DNA of 64,000 nt from Pseudomonas kuykendallii. GTDB taxonomy: Bacteria; Pseudomonadota; Gammaproteobacteria; Pseudomonadales; Pseudomonadaceae. The position numbers and the translations under genes were made by a program. This document shows, one piece after another, positions 41,748 through 51,334 of this stretch (positions are counted from its first letter, which is position 1; each line of letters starts with the position of its first letter). Below the pieces are notes generated by a model, which did no database searches, was not told the DNA's origin, and was given only the letters and a program-made list of their open reading frames with translations. Location of the stretch: the NCBI RefSeq assembly GCF_900106975.1, contig NZ_FNNU01000003.1:557002-621001 (forward strand), written 5' to 3'.

Positions 41748-42035
41748 TCAGCCGCGCGCGGCTTCGATGATCTCGATATAGGCCTCGGCCATGCGCTGGT
41801 CGCGGATCAGCGCGACGAAGTCGTTGCCCTGTGCGTCCTTGGCGTCGAGGTCGTAGCCGGCCTCGACGAAGAAACGAACGAAGCGCTCGAAGTCGTCGAC
41901 GCGCAGGCCGCGGTAGGCCTTGACCAGCTTGTGCAGCGAGGGCGGCGTGTCATCGGCCGGCTCCACCTCGAGAAACAGCTTGATCGGCTCGTCGCCGATT
42001 TCCTCACCAATCACCTGTTTCTTGTCTTTGCGCAT
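41748..42035 (-). CDS. PA4642-family small protein
   Basis: 95 aa from ATG 42035 (MRKDKKQVIGEEIGDEPIKLF); the extension upstream is not supported. Acidic soluble protein with segments DDTPPSLHKLVKAYRGLRVDDFERFVRFFVEAGYDLDAKD (in parts) and an ALIRDQRMAEAYIEII helix end. The ankyrin-like last repeat suggests a protein interaction role. The family is named in Pseudomonas after PA4642. Its neighbour mqo is conserved in PAO1. Confidence 0.82.
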   Translation of the reverse strand: MRKDKKQVIGEEIGDEPIKLFLEVEPADDTPPSLHKLVKAYRGLRVDDFERFVRFFVEAGYDLDAKDAQGNDFVALIRDQRMAEAYIEIIEAARG

Positions 42036-42177
42036 TCTGGGCTCCAGCACAGCGAATTTCACGGGGCCGGCAGTGTACTCCGCGCGGCGCACGAGGCTCA
42101 ACGCGGCGGACACTTCAGGTCATGCGAAGCGCCTGGCGCGCGCCGTATACTGGGCGGGCATCCGCCCTGGAGCCGTC

Positions 42178-43905
42178 ATGTCGATTTCCTTTCCTCCGCT
42201 ATTCGCCGCCTGGCGCCAGACCCGTCGCGCCGGTTATTCATGGAACGCCCTGCGCGGCGACATCGCCGCCGGCCTGACCGTCGGGGTGATCGCCATCCCC
42301 CTGGCCATGGCGCTCGCCATCGCCGTCGGCGTGCCGCCGCAACACGGGCTCTACACGGTACTGATCGGCGCGCCGCTGATCGCGTTGTTCGGCGGCTCGC
42401 GCTTCAACATCTCCGGGCCGACCGCCGCCTTCGTGGTGATCCTGCTGCCGATCACCCAGCAGTACGGCATCGGCGGCCTGCTGCTGTGTACCCTGCTCGC
42501 CGGGCTGATCCTCGTCGCCCTCGGCCTGCTGCGCGCGGGGCGGCTGATCGAATTCGTGCCCTATCCGGTCACGCTGGGTTTCACCGCCGGCATCGGCATC
42601 GTCATCGCAACCCTGCAGATGAAGGACTTCCTCGGCCTGAGCCTGGATGGCCACCCCCAGCATTACCTGCAACAACTCGGCGCATTGCTGCGCGCGCTGC
42701 CCAGCCTGCAACTCGGCGACACGCTGGTGGGAATCACCTGTCTGGCGCTGCTGATTGTCTGGCCACGGGTCAGCCGCAAGGTGCCGGGGCACCTGGTGGC
42801 GCTGCTGCTGGGCGCGTGTCTCGGGCTGCTGCTGGAGCGCCTCGGCCTACCGGTGGCGACCCTCGGCGAACGCTTCAGCTACCTGCAGGATGGCGTCAGT
42901 CATCCCGGCATCCCGCCGTTCCTGCCGGCCTTCGCCTGGCCCTGGAACCTGCCCGGCGCGGACGGCCAGCCGCTGGTGCTGAGCTTCGAGCTGATCCACC
43001 AGTTGCTCGCGCCGGCGTTCGCCATCGCCATGCTCGGCGCCATCGAATCGCTGCTCTGCGCGGTGGTCGCCGACGGCATGAGCGGCAGCAAGCACGACCC
43101 AAACGCCGAATTGATCGGCCAGGGCATCGGCAACCTGGTGGCGCCGCTGTTCGGCGGCATCACCGCCACCGCGGCGATCGCCCGCAGCGCCGCCAACGTG
43201 CGCGCCGGCGCCTTTTCGCCGCTGGCGGCGATGATCCACTCCGGCGTGGTGCTGGCGGCCATGCTGCTGCTCGCGCCCCTGTTCAGCTACCTGCCCATGG
43301 CGGCGCTGGCCGCGCTGCTGCTGATGGTGGCCTGGAACATGAGCGAGCCGCCGCATGTGCTGCACACGCTGAGGATCGCCCCGCGCAGCGACGTGCTGGT
43401 GCTGCTGACCTGCCTGGCGCTCACCGTGATCTTCGACATGGTGCTGGCGGTGGGCGTCGGCCTGCTGCTGGCCGCCGGGCTGTTCATCAAGCGGATGAGC
43501 GAGCTGACCGACACCGCCGCCCTGCCGCGCGGCTTTCACCAGGCGCTGCAGGACCTGCCGGAACACGTCGCCGCCTACGCCATCCGCGGGCCGCTGTTCT
43601 TCGGCGCGGCGGAAAAGGCCCTCAGCGCGCTGCGCAAGTTCAGCCCCGGAGTGAAGGTGGTGATCGTCGAACTGAGCGCCGTACCCATGCTCGACATGAC
43701 CGCGCTGGCGGCGCTGGAGAACGTGCTGGGCGACTACCGCCGGCAGGGCATCGGCCTGGTCCTGGTCGGCACCCATCCGCGCGTGCGCCTCAAGCTGCGC
43801 CGCGCCGGCATCCATCGCCACGAAGGCCGGCTAGCCTACGTCCGCGACCTGCAACAGGCGAGGGAGAAGGCGCTGCGCTGGGTGGAGGGGGAGATTGCGC
43901 GGTAG
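42178..43905 (+). CDS. SulP family transporter with STAS domain (DauA/BicA-like)
   Basis: 575 aa from ATG 42178. About 11-12 membrane segments begin SWNALRGDIAAGLTVGVIAIPLAMALAIAVG (SulP signature, in parts), with NISGPTAAFVVILLPI and AELIGQGIGNLVAPLFGGITATAAIARSAANVRAGA (in parts) as the conserved transport core. A C-terminal STAS domain (about 455-570) has VKVVIVELSAVPMLDMTALAALENV. The family moves sulfate, bicarbonate or C4-dicarboxylates; substrate is not identifiable. Divergent from the PA4642-like gene with 142 bases between. Confidence 0.88.
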   Translation: MSISFPPLFAAWRQTRRAGYSWNALRGDIAAGLTVGVIAIPLAMALAIAVGVPPQHGLYTVLIGAPLIALFGGSRFNISGPTAAFVVILLPITQQYGIGGLLLCTLLAGLILVALGLLRAGRLIEFVPYPVTLGFTAGIGIVIATLQMKDFLGLSLDGHPQHYLQQLGALLRALPSLQLGDTLVGITCLALLIVWPRVSRKVPGHLVALLLGACLGLLLERLGLPVATLGERFSYLQDGVSHPGIPPFLPAFAWPWNLPGADGQPLVLSFELIHQLLAPAFAIAMLGAIESLLCAVVADGMSGSKHDPNAELIGQGIGNLVAPLFGGITATAAIARSAANVRAGAFSPLAAMIHSGVVLAAMLLLAPLFSYLPMAALAALLLMVAWNMSEPPHVLHTLRIAPRSDVLVLLTCLALTVIFDMVLAVGVGLLLAAGLFIKRMSELTDTAALPRGFHQALQDLPEHVAAYAIRGPLFFGAAEKALSALRKFSPGVKVVIVELSAVPMLDMTALAALENVLGDYRRQGIGLVLVGTHPRVRLKLRRAGIHRHEGRLAYVRDLQQAREKALRWVEGEIAR

Positions 43906-43921
43906 GGCCGAAGACCGGTTC

Positions 43922-44216
43922 GGTGCGCGCGGCGCACCCTACAAATCGCCACCATAGGGTGCACCATGCGCACCGAGGCGGTTACCCGAGCCTCGTGGAT
44001 GTCGGCCGCCCTACTCGCTCCGTCACACCGACCGGTGGATCGATGAGGCGCGATCCACCCTACGCAATGGACGGTGCGCGCGGCGCACCCTACACATTCG
44101 CCACCGTAGGGTGCGCCATGCGCACCGAGGCAGTTGCCTCGAGAGTGTCATCCGCTCTGCTCGCCTTATCCACCGCCACACCGCCCGGTGGTTCGATGAG
44201 GCGCGGCCCACCCTAC
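43922..44216. repeat. Tandem pair of GTAGGGTG/GGTGGATC mosaic elements (copies 7a, 7b)
   Basis: Two direct copies, 43922-44063 and 44073-44216, with a 151-base period. Each contains GGTGCGCGCGGCGCACCCTA, TAGGGTG(C/T)(A/G)CCATGCGCACC, and a CCGGTGG(A/T)TCGATGAGGCGC block ending in CCACCCTAC. The two differ at scattered bases. The 333-base interval between the SulP gene and hpt contains only these. Confidence 0.85.
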
Positions 44217-44238
44217 CGTCGCGCGGCGCTTCCGTCCG

Positions 44239-44796
44239 TCAGAGTCCCTTCACCGCGTAGATGCCTGCCGCGTTGCGCCAGTAGCCCTTGTAGTCCATGC
44301 CATAGCCGAAGACGTAGCGATCGACGCAGGACAGGCCGACGTAGTTCGCCTTCAGGTCCGGCCGCGCCTTGCGGTCGTGATCCTTGTCCACCAGCACCGC
44401 GGTGTGCACGTTGGCGGCACCGGCATGGCGGCAGAAGTCGATGATCGCCGCCAGGGTGTGTCCCTCGTCCAGGATGTCGTCGATGATCAGCACGTCGCGG
44501 TCCATGAAGGAGATTTCCGGCTTGGCCTTCCAGAACAGCTCGCCGCCGCTGGTCTGGTTGCGGTAGCGGGTCGCGTGCAGGTACGACAGTTCGAGCGGGA
44601 AGTTCAGTTTCGGCAGCAGTTTGCCGGAGAAGATCAGGCCGCCGTTCATCACGCAGAACACCACCGGGTTGCGCTCCGCCAGCTCGGCGTTGATGGCCAG
44701 CGCCATCTTCGCGATGGCCGCCTCCACTTCGGCTTCGGAGTGCAGGCAATCGGCTTCCGCCATCACCTGGCGAATGTGGGCGAGCTCGGCGGACAT
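44239..44796 (-). CDS. hpt: Hypoxanthine-guanine phosphoribosyltransferase
   Basis: 185 aa purine salvage enzyme forming IMP/GMP from hypoxanthine/guanine and PRPP. The PRPP-binding loop is DVLIIDDILDEGHTLAAII (about 100-118), with FCVMNGGLIFSGKLL as the N-terminal flexible region and ARPDLKANYVGLSCVDRYVFGYGMDYKGYWRN (in parts) at the base-binding end. Cytosolic. Divergent from upp with 256 bases between, so the two nucleobase salvage genes share an intergenic region. Confidence 0.93.
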   Translation of the reverse strand: MSAELAHIRQVMAEADCLHSEAEVEAAIAKMALAINAELAERNPVVFCVMNGGLIFSGKLLPKLNFPLELSYLHATRYRNQTSGGELFWKAKPEISFMDRDVLIIDDILDEGHTLAAIIDFCRHAGAANVHTAVLVDKDHDRKARPDLKANYVGLSCVDRYVFGYGMDYKGYWRNAAGIYAVKGL

Positions 44797-45052
44797 GGCG
44801 GTTTCCTCATGGGTGGGACGGCGAAGTTGATCGGGGCGTCAGCTTGGAAGGGCGGCAAAGGTACCTATCCAGCCCCCGCCCCGCAAGCCCGCGGAGACAT
44901 CGTTCGGCACCGGGCCGCGGGGGAAGGCGACCCGCTTCGCGGGGAACTGACCCAGCGCAAAAATAGCCTATGCAACATACTGCGGAACGCCCGTTGAGCC
45001 AGCCAATGCAGTACTCTATCGCGATTTTTTTGCCCGCCGGAGACCAATTCCC

Positions 45053-45691
45053 ATGCCCATCCGTGAGATCCGCCATCCGCTGATCCGCCACAAGCTCGGC
45101 CTGATGCGCCGCGCCGACATCAGCACCAAGAATTTTCGCGAACTGGCCCAGGAAGTCGGCGCGCTGCTGACCTACGAAGCGACCAACGACCTGCCGCTGG
45201 AAACCTGCGCCATCGAAGGCTGGTGCGGCGAAGTGCAGGTGGAGAAGATCGCCGGCAAGAAGATCACCGTGGTGCCGATCCTGCGCGCCGGCATCGGCAT
45301 GCTCGACGGCGTGCTCAGCCTGATTCCCGGTGCCAAGGTCAGCGTCGTCGGCCTGGCGCGCAACGAGGAAACCCTCGCCGCGCACACCTACCTGGAGAAA
45401 CTGGTAGGCGAGCTGAACCAGCGTCTGGCGCTGATCATCGATCCGATGCTGGCCACCGGCGGCTCGATGATCGCCACCATCGACATGCTGAAGAAGGCCG
45501 GCTGCAAGGAAGTCCGCGCGCTGGTGCTGGTCGCCGCGCCGGAAGGCATCAAGGCGGTCACCGAGGCGCATCCCGACGTGGCGATCTACACCGCCTCTAT
45601 CGATTCGCACCTCAACGAGCAGGGTTACATCATCCCGGGCCTGGGCGATGCCGGCGACAAGATCTTCGGCACCAAGCAGAAGGACAACTGA
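45053..45691 (+). CDS. upp: Uracil phosphoribosyltransferase
   Basis: 212 aa converts uracil and PRPP to UMP. Motifs: [20 protein letters not shown], the flexible loop [15 protein letters not shown], the PRPP-binding [19 protein letters not shown] (about 129-147) and the uracil-binding C-terminus [16 protein letters not shown]. Strong context: uraA follows after two bases. A GGAG lies ten bases upstream of the start. Confidence 0.96.
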   Translation: MPIREIRHPLIRHKLGLMRRADISTKNFRELAQEVGALLTYEATNDLPLETCAIEGWCGEVQVEKIAGKKITVVPILRAGIGMLDGVLSLIPGAKVSVVGLARNEETLAAHTYLEKLVGELNQRLALIIDPMLATGGSMIATIDMLKKAGCKEVRALVLVAAPEGIKAVTEAHPDVAIYTASIDSHLNEQGYIIPGLGDAGDKIFGTKQKDN

Positions 45692-45693
45692 GC

Positions 45694-46971
45694 ATGCAGC
45701 AGTACAACGATCCGCTATGGAAGCAGATCATTTCCGGTGCACAGATGCTCTTCGTCGCCTTCGGCGCGCTGGTGCTGATGCCGCTGATCACCGGCATGGA
45801 CCCCAACGTTGCCCTCTTCACCGCCGGCCTCGGGACCCTGCTGTTCCAGCTGGTCACCGGCCGCCAGGTGCCGGTGTTCCTCGCCTCGAGCTTCGCCTTC
45901 ATCGCGCCGATCATCGTCGCCAAGGGTGAGTTCGGCCTGCCGGCGGTGCTCGGCGGCGTGGTCGCCGCGGGCTTCGTCTACACCTTCCTGGGCCTCGCGG
46001 TGAAGATCAGGGGCGTCGGCTTCATCGACCGCCTGCTGCCGCCGGTGGTGATCGCCCCGGTGATCATCTCCATCGGCCTGGGCCTGTCGCCGGTGGCGGT
46101 GAACATGGCCATGGGCAAGACCGGCGACGCCAGCGCGCAGCTGATTCCCTACGGCACGGCGATGCTGGTGTCGATGCCGGCGCTGCTGACTACGCTGCTG
46201 GTGGCGATCTACGGCAAGGGCATCTTCCGCCTGGTGCCGATCCTCGCCGGCGTGGTCGTTGGCTACGGGCTGTCGTTCGCCTTCGGACTGGTCGACACCG
46301 CCGGCATCGCCGCCGCGCCCTGGCTGGCCATGCCGCACTTCGTCGCGCCGGAATTCCACTGGGGCGCGATCCTGTTCATGGTTCCTGTCGCCTTGGCGCC
46401 GGCCATCGAACACGTCGGCGGGGTCATCGCGGTCGGTGGCGTGACCGGCAACGACTACCTGAAGAAACCCGGCCTGCATCGCACGCTGCTCGGCGACGGC
46501 CTGGCCACCTCGGCCGCCGGCCTGTTCGGCGGCCCGCCCAACACCACCTACGCCGAAGTCACCGGCGCGGTGATGCTGACCAAGAGCTACAACCCGAAGA
46601 TCATGACCTGGGCGGCCGGCTTCGCCATCGTCCTGGCCTTCATCGGCAAGTTCGGCGCCGGCCTGCAGAGCATTCCGGTCCCGGTGATGGGCGGCATTCT
46701 CTGCCTGCTGTTCGGATCGATCGCGGTGGTCGGCCTGAACACCCTGATCCGCCACCAGGTGGACATGGCCGAGGCGCGCAACCTGGTGATCGTTTCGGTG
46801 ACCCTGGTGTTCGGCATCGGCGGCATGGTCATCGGCAACGGCGACATCGGCCTGAAAGGCATCTCGCTGTGCGGCATCGTCGCCATCGGCCTGAACCTGC
46901 TGCTGCCGGGCGGCGCCGGCTGGAAGAACAAGCCGCTGATCGAGCCCCAGGAGCTCGACGCCAAGGAGTGA
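45694..46971 (+). CDS. uraA: Uracil permease, NCS2/UraA family
   Basis: 425 aa inner membrane protein of the nucleobase-cation symporter-2 family with about 12-14 helices (QMLFVAFGALVLMPLIT, FVYTFLGLAVKIRG). The substrate-binding signature includes ALAPAIEHVGGVIAVGGVTGNDYLKKPG (in parts; the conserved Glu in IEHVG) and GGPPNTTYAEVTG. Starts two bases after the upp stop, so the two form an operon for uracil uptake and salvage. Confidence 0.95.
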   Translation: MQQYNDPLWKQIISGAQMLFVAFGALVLMPLITGMDPNVALFTAGLGTLLFQLVTGRQVPVFLASSFAFIAPIIVAKGEFGLPAVLGGVVAAGFVYTFLGLAVKIRGVGFIDRLLPPVVIAPVIISIGLGLSPVAVNMAMGKTGDASAQLIPYGTAMLVSMPALLTTLLVAIYGKGIFRLVPILAGVVVGYGLSFAFGLVDTAGIAAAPWLAMPHFVAPEFHWGAILFMVPVALAPAIEHVGGVIAVGGVTGNDYLKKPGLHRTLLGDGLATSAAGLFGGPPNTTYAEVTGAVMLTKSYNPKIMTWAAGFAIVLAFIGKFGAGLQSIPVPVMGGILCLLFGSIAVVGLNTLIRHQVDMAEARNLVIVSVTLVFGIGGMVIGNGDIGLKGISLCGIVAIGLNLLLPGGAGWKNKPLIEPQELDAKE

Positions 46972-47017
46972 TTCGCTCCCGCCGCCGTGCCCTCGGTGCG
47001 GCGGCGCCCCTTCCCGC

Positions 47018-47335
47018 CTAGCGATAGGCGCCGACGATGCCCTCGCGCTCGTCCATGCACTCCGCCGAACCCAGCTCGAAATCCCGACACACCTGCGGCC
47101 GGTTCACGTAGATGGTGCAGCGCATGCTGTCGCGATCCAGCGCCACGCACCAGCCGTCGTCTAGCCGGCACATCACGTCGCCGCCCCACTCCGCGGTGTC
47201 GATGTAGCGTTCGGGCACGCCGGTGTCGCCGAGCAGCAGCACCTCCAGCCGACAGCAACAGGCCGCGCAGGTCGAGCAGGACACCGCGGGCTCGGCGATC
47301 TGGTGATGGGGAATGTGGCGGGAGGAGTCGGACAT
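47018..47335 (-). CDS. YkgJ-family cysteine cluster protein
   Basis: 105 aa from ATG 47335. Three conserved cysteine groups (SCSTCAACCC, MRCTIYVNRPQVCRDFELGSAECM) match the YkgJ/UPF0153 zinc or iron-sulphur cluster family. The start is chosen because the preceding frame lies in a repeat element. Its downstream side joins a short hairpin region (46980-47004) at the end of uraA. Function unknown. Confidence 0.78.
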   Translation of the reverse strand: MSDSSRHIPHHQIAEPAVSCSTCAACCCRLEVLLLGDTGVPERYIDTAEWGGDVMCRLDDGWCVALDRDSMRCTIYVNRPQVCRDFELGSAECMDEREGIVGAYR

Positions 47336-47410
47336 GCCGCGCAGTGTACGCCTGTGGCGCCCGTAGCAGGCCCTGGGTGGATGGCTGGCTTGCGTCGCAC
47401 GGACACCGCC

Positions 47411-47520
47411 GGTGCGCGCGGCGCACCCTACGGGAGCGCGTCGCCGGGCCACTGCCGTAGGGTGCGCCATGCGCACCGGGGAACGCCGGGACGCCATTGG
47501 TGCGCCGTGCGCACCGCGAG
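47411..47520. repeat. GTAGGGTG-type intergenic elements (copy 8)
   Basis: GGTGCGCGCGGCGCACCCTA (47411-47430), then GTAGGGTGCGCCATGCGCACC (from about 47458, 20 bases cited) and GGTGCGCCGTGCGCACC (about 47499-47515), separated by spacers. Same modules as at 43922. Lies between the YkgJ-family gene and the photolyase gene. Confidence 0.75.
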
Positions 47521-47536
47521 CTACTGCGGGGGCCGC

Positions 47537-48958
47537 CTAGCGCAGGTTCTTGAACGCGGCCAGGGCGCGCTGGCGGCTTTCGCCGAGGTCGACGATCGGC
47601 GCCGGGTAATCCGCGCGGCCGAACAGGTCGCTGCCCTTGGCGCCTGGCGAATGGACCTGCTTGCCCTTGATCCCGGCCAGCTCCGGCACCCACTCGCGGA
47701 TGAAGTCGCCGTGCGGGTCGAACTTCTGCGACTGGCTGACCGCGTTGAAGATGCGGAAGTACGGCACCGAGTCGGTCCCGGTGGAGGCGCTCCACTGCCA
47801 GCCGCCGTTGTTCGCCGCTAGGTCGCCGTCGATCAGGTGGCGCATGAACCAGCGCTCGCCCTCGCGCCAGTCGATCAGCAGGTTCTTGCTGAGGAACATC
47901 GCGCTGATCATCCGCAGGCGGTTGTGCATCCAGCCACAAGCAAGCATCTGCCGCATCGCCGCGTCGACGATGGGAATCCCGGTGCGCCCCTGCTGCCAGG
48001 CTTCCAGGTCCGCCGGCGCGTGGCGCCAGGGCAGCCGCTCGGTTTCCGGCTTGAACGCCCGGTGCATGGACACCCGCGGGTAGCCGACCAGGATGTGCTT
48101 GTAGAACTCGCGCCAGAGCAGCTCGTCGATCCAGGTGGTGACGCCCGGATTGCCGCTGTCGAACTCGCCGCCGTTGCTGGCCAGAGCGGCGTGCAGGCAC
48201 TGCCGCGGGGAGACCACGCCGGCCGCGAGGTAGGCGCCGATGCGGCTGGTGCCGGGCTGCGCGGGGAAGTCGCGTTCGACGTGGTAATCGCCGATGTCCT
48301 CATCGGCGAAGGCATCCAGGCGCTTCAGCGCGGCGCGCTCGCCGGCCGGCCACAGCTCGATCAGCGAACGGGAGGGCGTGGCGAAACCCTCGACCGTCTT
48401 CGGCAGCGGATCGCTGGCCAGCTTCATCGGCGCCTGAGCCCTGGGCGCCGGCAGGCAATGTGGCAAGGCGGCGTACAGGCGCTGGAGGCATTGCTTGCGG
48501 AACTGCCCGTAGACCTTGAAATAGCCGTCGGACTGGGTGAGCACACTGCCCGGAGCGAAGAACAGCTGGTCCAGGTGCCGGCGGAAGGCCACGCCGTCGG
48601 CCTTCAGCGCCTGCTCCACCGCCGCGTCGCGCGCGCTTTCGTTGACGCCGTACTCGTCGTTCACCTGCACCGCGCGGATCCCATGCTCGCGGCACAGGGC
48701 GGCGATCAAGCTCGGCGCGGTGCTCCAGTCGTCCGCCTGGCGAATCAGCAGCGGCACGTTCAGTGCGCCGAGCGCCTCGCGCAATTCGGCGAGGTTGCGC
48801 AGCCAGAAGTCGACCTTGCAGTCGGCGTCGTCATGCCGCCGCCATTGCCCGGGAGCGATCAGGTAGACGGCGAGGGTCGGCCCCGCGCCGAGGGTGGCGT
48901 GCAGGGCGCTGTTGTCCTGCACGCGAAGGTCGCTGCGGAACCAGATCAGTTGGGACAT
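47537..48958 (-). CDS. phrB: Deoxyribodipyrimidine photolyase (CPD photolyase)
   Basis: 473 aa flavoprotein that repairs cyclobutane pyrimidine dimers with blue light. The N-terminal antenna domain starts LIWFRSDLRVQDNSALHATL; the C-terminal FAD domain has GVTTWIDELLWREFYKHILVGYPR, GFPIVDAAMRQML-type IPIVDAAMRQMLACGWMHNRLRMI (in parts) and WQWSASTGTDSVPYFRIFNAVSQS. Size and motifs match class I photolyases. It is third in a minus-strand row after the flavin oxidoreductase and the DUF523/DUF1722 gene, which starts at 49969. Confidence 0.93.
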   Translation of the reverse strand: MSQLIWFRSDLRVQDNSALHATLGAGPTLAVYLIAPGQWRRHDDADCKVDFWLRNLAELREALGALNVPLLIRQADDWSTAPSLIAALCREHGIRAVQVNDEYGVNESARDAAVEQALKADGVAFRRHLDQLFFAPGSVLTQSDGYFKVYGQFRKQCLQRLYAALPHCLPAPRAQAPMKLASDPLPKTVEGFATPSRSLIELWPAGERAALKRLDAFADEDIGDYHVERDFPAQPGTSRIGAYLAAGVVSPRQCLHAALASNGGEFDSGNPGVTTWIDELLWREFYKHILVGYPRVSMHRAFKPETERLPWRHAPADLEAWQQGRTGIPIVDAAMRQMLACGWMHNRLRMISAMFLSKNLLIDWREGERWFMRHLIDGDLAANNGGWQWSASTGTDSVPYFRIFNAVSQSQKFDPHGDFIREWVPELAGIKGKQVHSPGAKGSDLFGRADYPAPIVDLGESRQRALAAFKNLR

Positions 48959-49000
48959 GGAGGTCCTTATCCGGTGGAGCGCGGCGCGATGCCGCGAGGT

Positions 49001-49969
49001 TCAGAGGGCGTTGCGCAGGCTGAGGGTCTCGGGATGCGGCTGCATGTAGGCCTGGCGCTCGATGTAGGGATGCGGGTGCTGGCGGAAGTGATGCTTGAGC
49101 AGCGTCATCGGCACCACCAGCGGCACGATGCCCTGGCGGTACTGCTCAATCAGTTGCTGGATTTCCTGGCGCTGGTCGCTGTCCAGGTTGCCGCGCAGGT
49201 AACCGCTCAGGTGCTGCAACACGTTGCTGTGGGTGCCGCGGGTGGCGCATTTGCGCAGCGCCCTCATCAGCGCGCTGAAATAGCGCGGGCCGAGCGCCTG
49301 CGGATCGTGCTCGCCGAGGCTGCCGAGCAGCCGGCCGATGGACTTGTACTGCACCGGGTCGGTGGCCATCAGCAGGTACTTGTAGCGCGAGTGGTAGCCG
49401 ATGATCGCGCTACGGGTCAGGCCGTCGCGCAGCAGCGCCTGCCATTCGGCGTAGGCGAACACGCGGGTGAGGAAGTTCTCGCGCAGCACCGGATCGTTGA
49501 GCCGGCCCTCCTCCTCCACCGGCAGGTCCGGCAGCAATTCGGTGACGGCAGCCGCGAAGATGCCGCGCCCGCCGCCCTCCACCGGGTTGCCGTTGTCGCC
49601 ATGCAGCTTGACCCGGTGCAGCCCGCAGGACGGCGACTTCTGCATGAAGATGTAGCCGCTCAGGCCATTCAGCTCGGCCGCCATGCGCTGGCCGTAGTCG
49701 TGCAGCGCCTGGGTGTGATCGCGGGACGGATCACGGCTATCCACCGCGCGCGGCCCTTGGGGATGATCGATCAGACGGATCGCCGCACGCGGAATGCCCA
49801 GGCCAATGGCGACCTCGGGACAGAGCGCGACGAACTCGACGTGCTGCGCCAGTGCCTGGCTGCACAAGCGCGACTCCTTGTGGCCGCCATTGAAGCGCAC
49901 CTCGGAGCCCATCAGGCAGGCGCTGATGCCGAGCCGGGGCTTTGTCGATGCGGGAATAGCACTGGCCAT
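49001..49969 (-). CDS. DUF523 and DUF1722 domain protein (YbgA-like)
   Basis: 322 aa fusion. N-terminal DUF523 (about 1-160): KPRLGISACLMGSEVRFNGGHKESRL, EFVALCPEVAIGLGIPR, YIFMQKSPSCGLHRVKL, carrying conserved cysteines typical of the family. C-terminal DUF1722 (about 180-315): EWQALLRDGLTRSAIIGYHSRYKYLLMA (in parts) and YLRGNLDSDQRQEIQQLIEQYRQGIVPL (in parts). The pair is widely linked with photolyase genes; biochemical activity is not established. The start ATG has GGAGAG at its front edge, which abuts an 11-bp inverted repeat. Confidence 0.88.
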   Translation of the reverse strand: MASAIPASTKPRLGISACLMGSEVRFNGGHKESRLCSQALAQHVEFVALCPEVAIGLGIPRAAIRLIDHPQGPRAVDSRDPSRDHTQALHDYGQRMAAELNGLSGYIFMQKSPSCGLHRVKLHGDNGNPVEGGGRGIFAAAVTELLPDLPVEEEGRLNDPVLRENFLTRVFAYAEWQALLRDGLTRSAIIGYHSRYKYLLMATDPVQYKSIGRLLGSLGEHDPQALGPRYFSALMRALRKCATRGTHSNVLQHLSGYLRGNLDSDQRQEIQQLIEQYRQGIVPLVVPMTLLKHHFRQHPHPYIERQAYMQPHPETLSLRNAL

Positions 49970-49979
49970 ATGGACTCTC

Positions 49980-50015
49980 CAAAGTTGTACAGGAAATTGA
50001 TCGCGTACAACTTTG
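49980..50015 (-). promoter_or_regulatory. 11-bp inverted repeat with TGTAC core before DUF523 gene
   Basis: CAAAGTTGTAC (49980-49990) and GTACAACTTTG (50005-50015) are perfect inverted arms with a 14-base centre. It lies ten bases upstream of the ATG at 49969, touching the Shine-Dalgarno. It may be an operator for a MerR-type light regulator or an RNA stem that controls translation. A similar TGTACA pair is found at 51102 before the next gene. Confidence 0.6.
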
Positions 50016-50078
50016 ATCGTTCAAGAAAGCGTTCACCAAGTCAACCCGCGACGGCCCTCGGCACCCTGCGACGACGGA

Positions 50079-51068
<990 letters not shown>

Positions 51069-51101
51069 TTACCTCGTGAGCCTTCGACTGCAGGCTGGCT
51101 C

Positions 51102-51126
51102 CTGTACAATTTCTTGCGCTGTACAG
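51102..51126 (-). promoter_or_regulatory. Paired TGTACA sites before the flavin oxidoreductase gene
   Basis: CTGTACAATTTCTTGCGCTG with a second CTGTACAG at 51119-51126; TGTACA at 51103 and 51120, 17 bases apart. About 37-60 bases upstream of the ATG at 51065. The spacing resembles the site at 49980 (18 bases between GTAC cores), suggesting one regulator for both minus-strand promoters. Confidence 0.55.
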
Positions 51127-51297
51127 TTTGGACACGTCTTCGCGACACAGTTCAGCCTAGAGCCAACCCGGGAACACGTCACGCGTCCATTCGCGCGACC
51201 GGGGAAATGCCGACCCGCGACCTGCCTGCGGCCCTGTCCCGCAGTCTCGATCGCCCCGATGAATTTTCTCTAGCGGTGCGGCGCGCCGGCCGCTTCG

Positions 51298-51303
51298 TAT
51301 AAT
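51298..51303 (+). promoter_or_regulatory. Candidate -10 element of hemH
   Basis: TATAAT in CTTCGTATAATCGACC, 31 bases before the hemH ATG. No convincing -35 is visible at 16-18 bases upstream. Confidence 0.45.
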
Positions 51304-51334
51304 CGACCCACGACGCCACGCCTAAGGATCACGC

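Noticed and set aside
43922-44216. Tandem repeats considered as CRISPR or integron attC sites
   Set aside because: Two long composite units only; no integrase, no attC core sites or cassettes.
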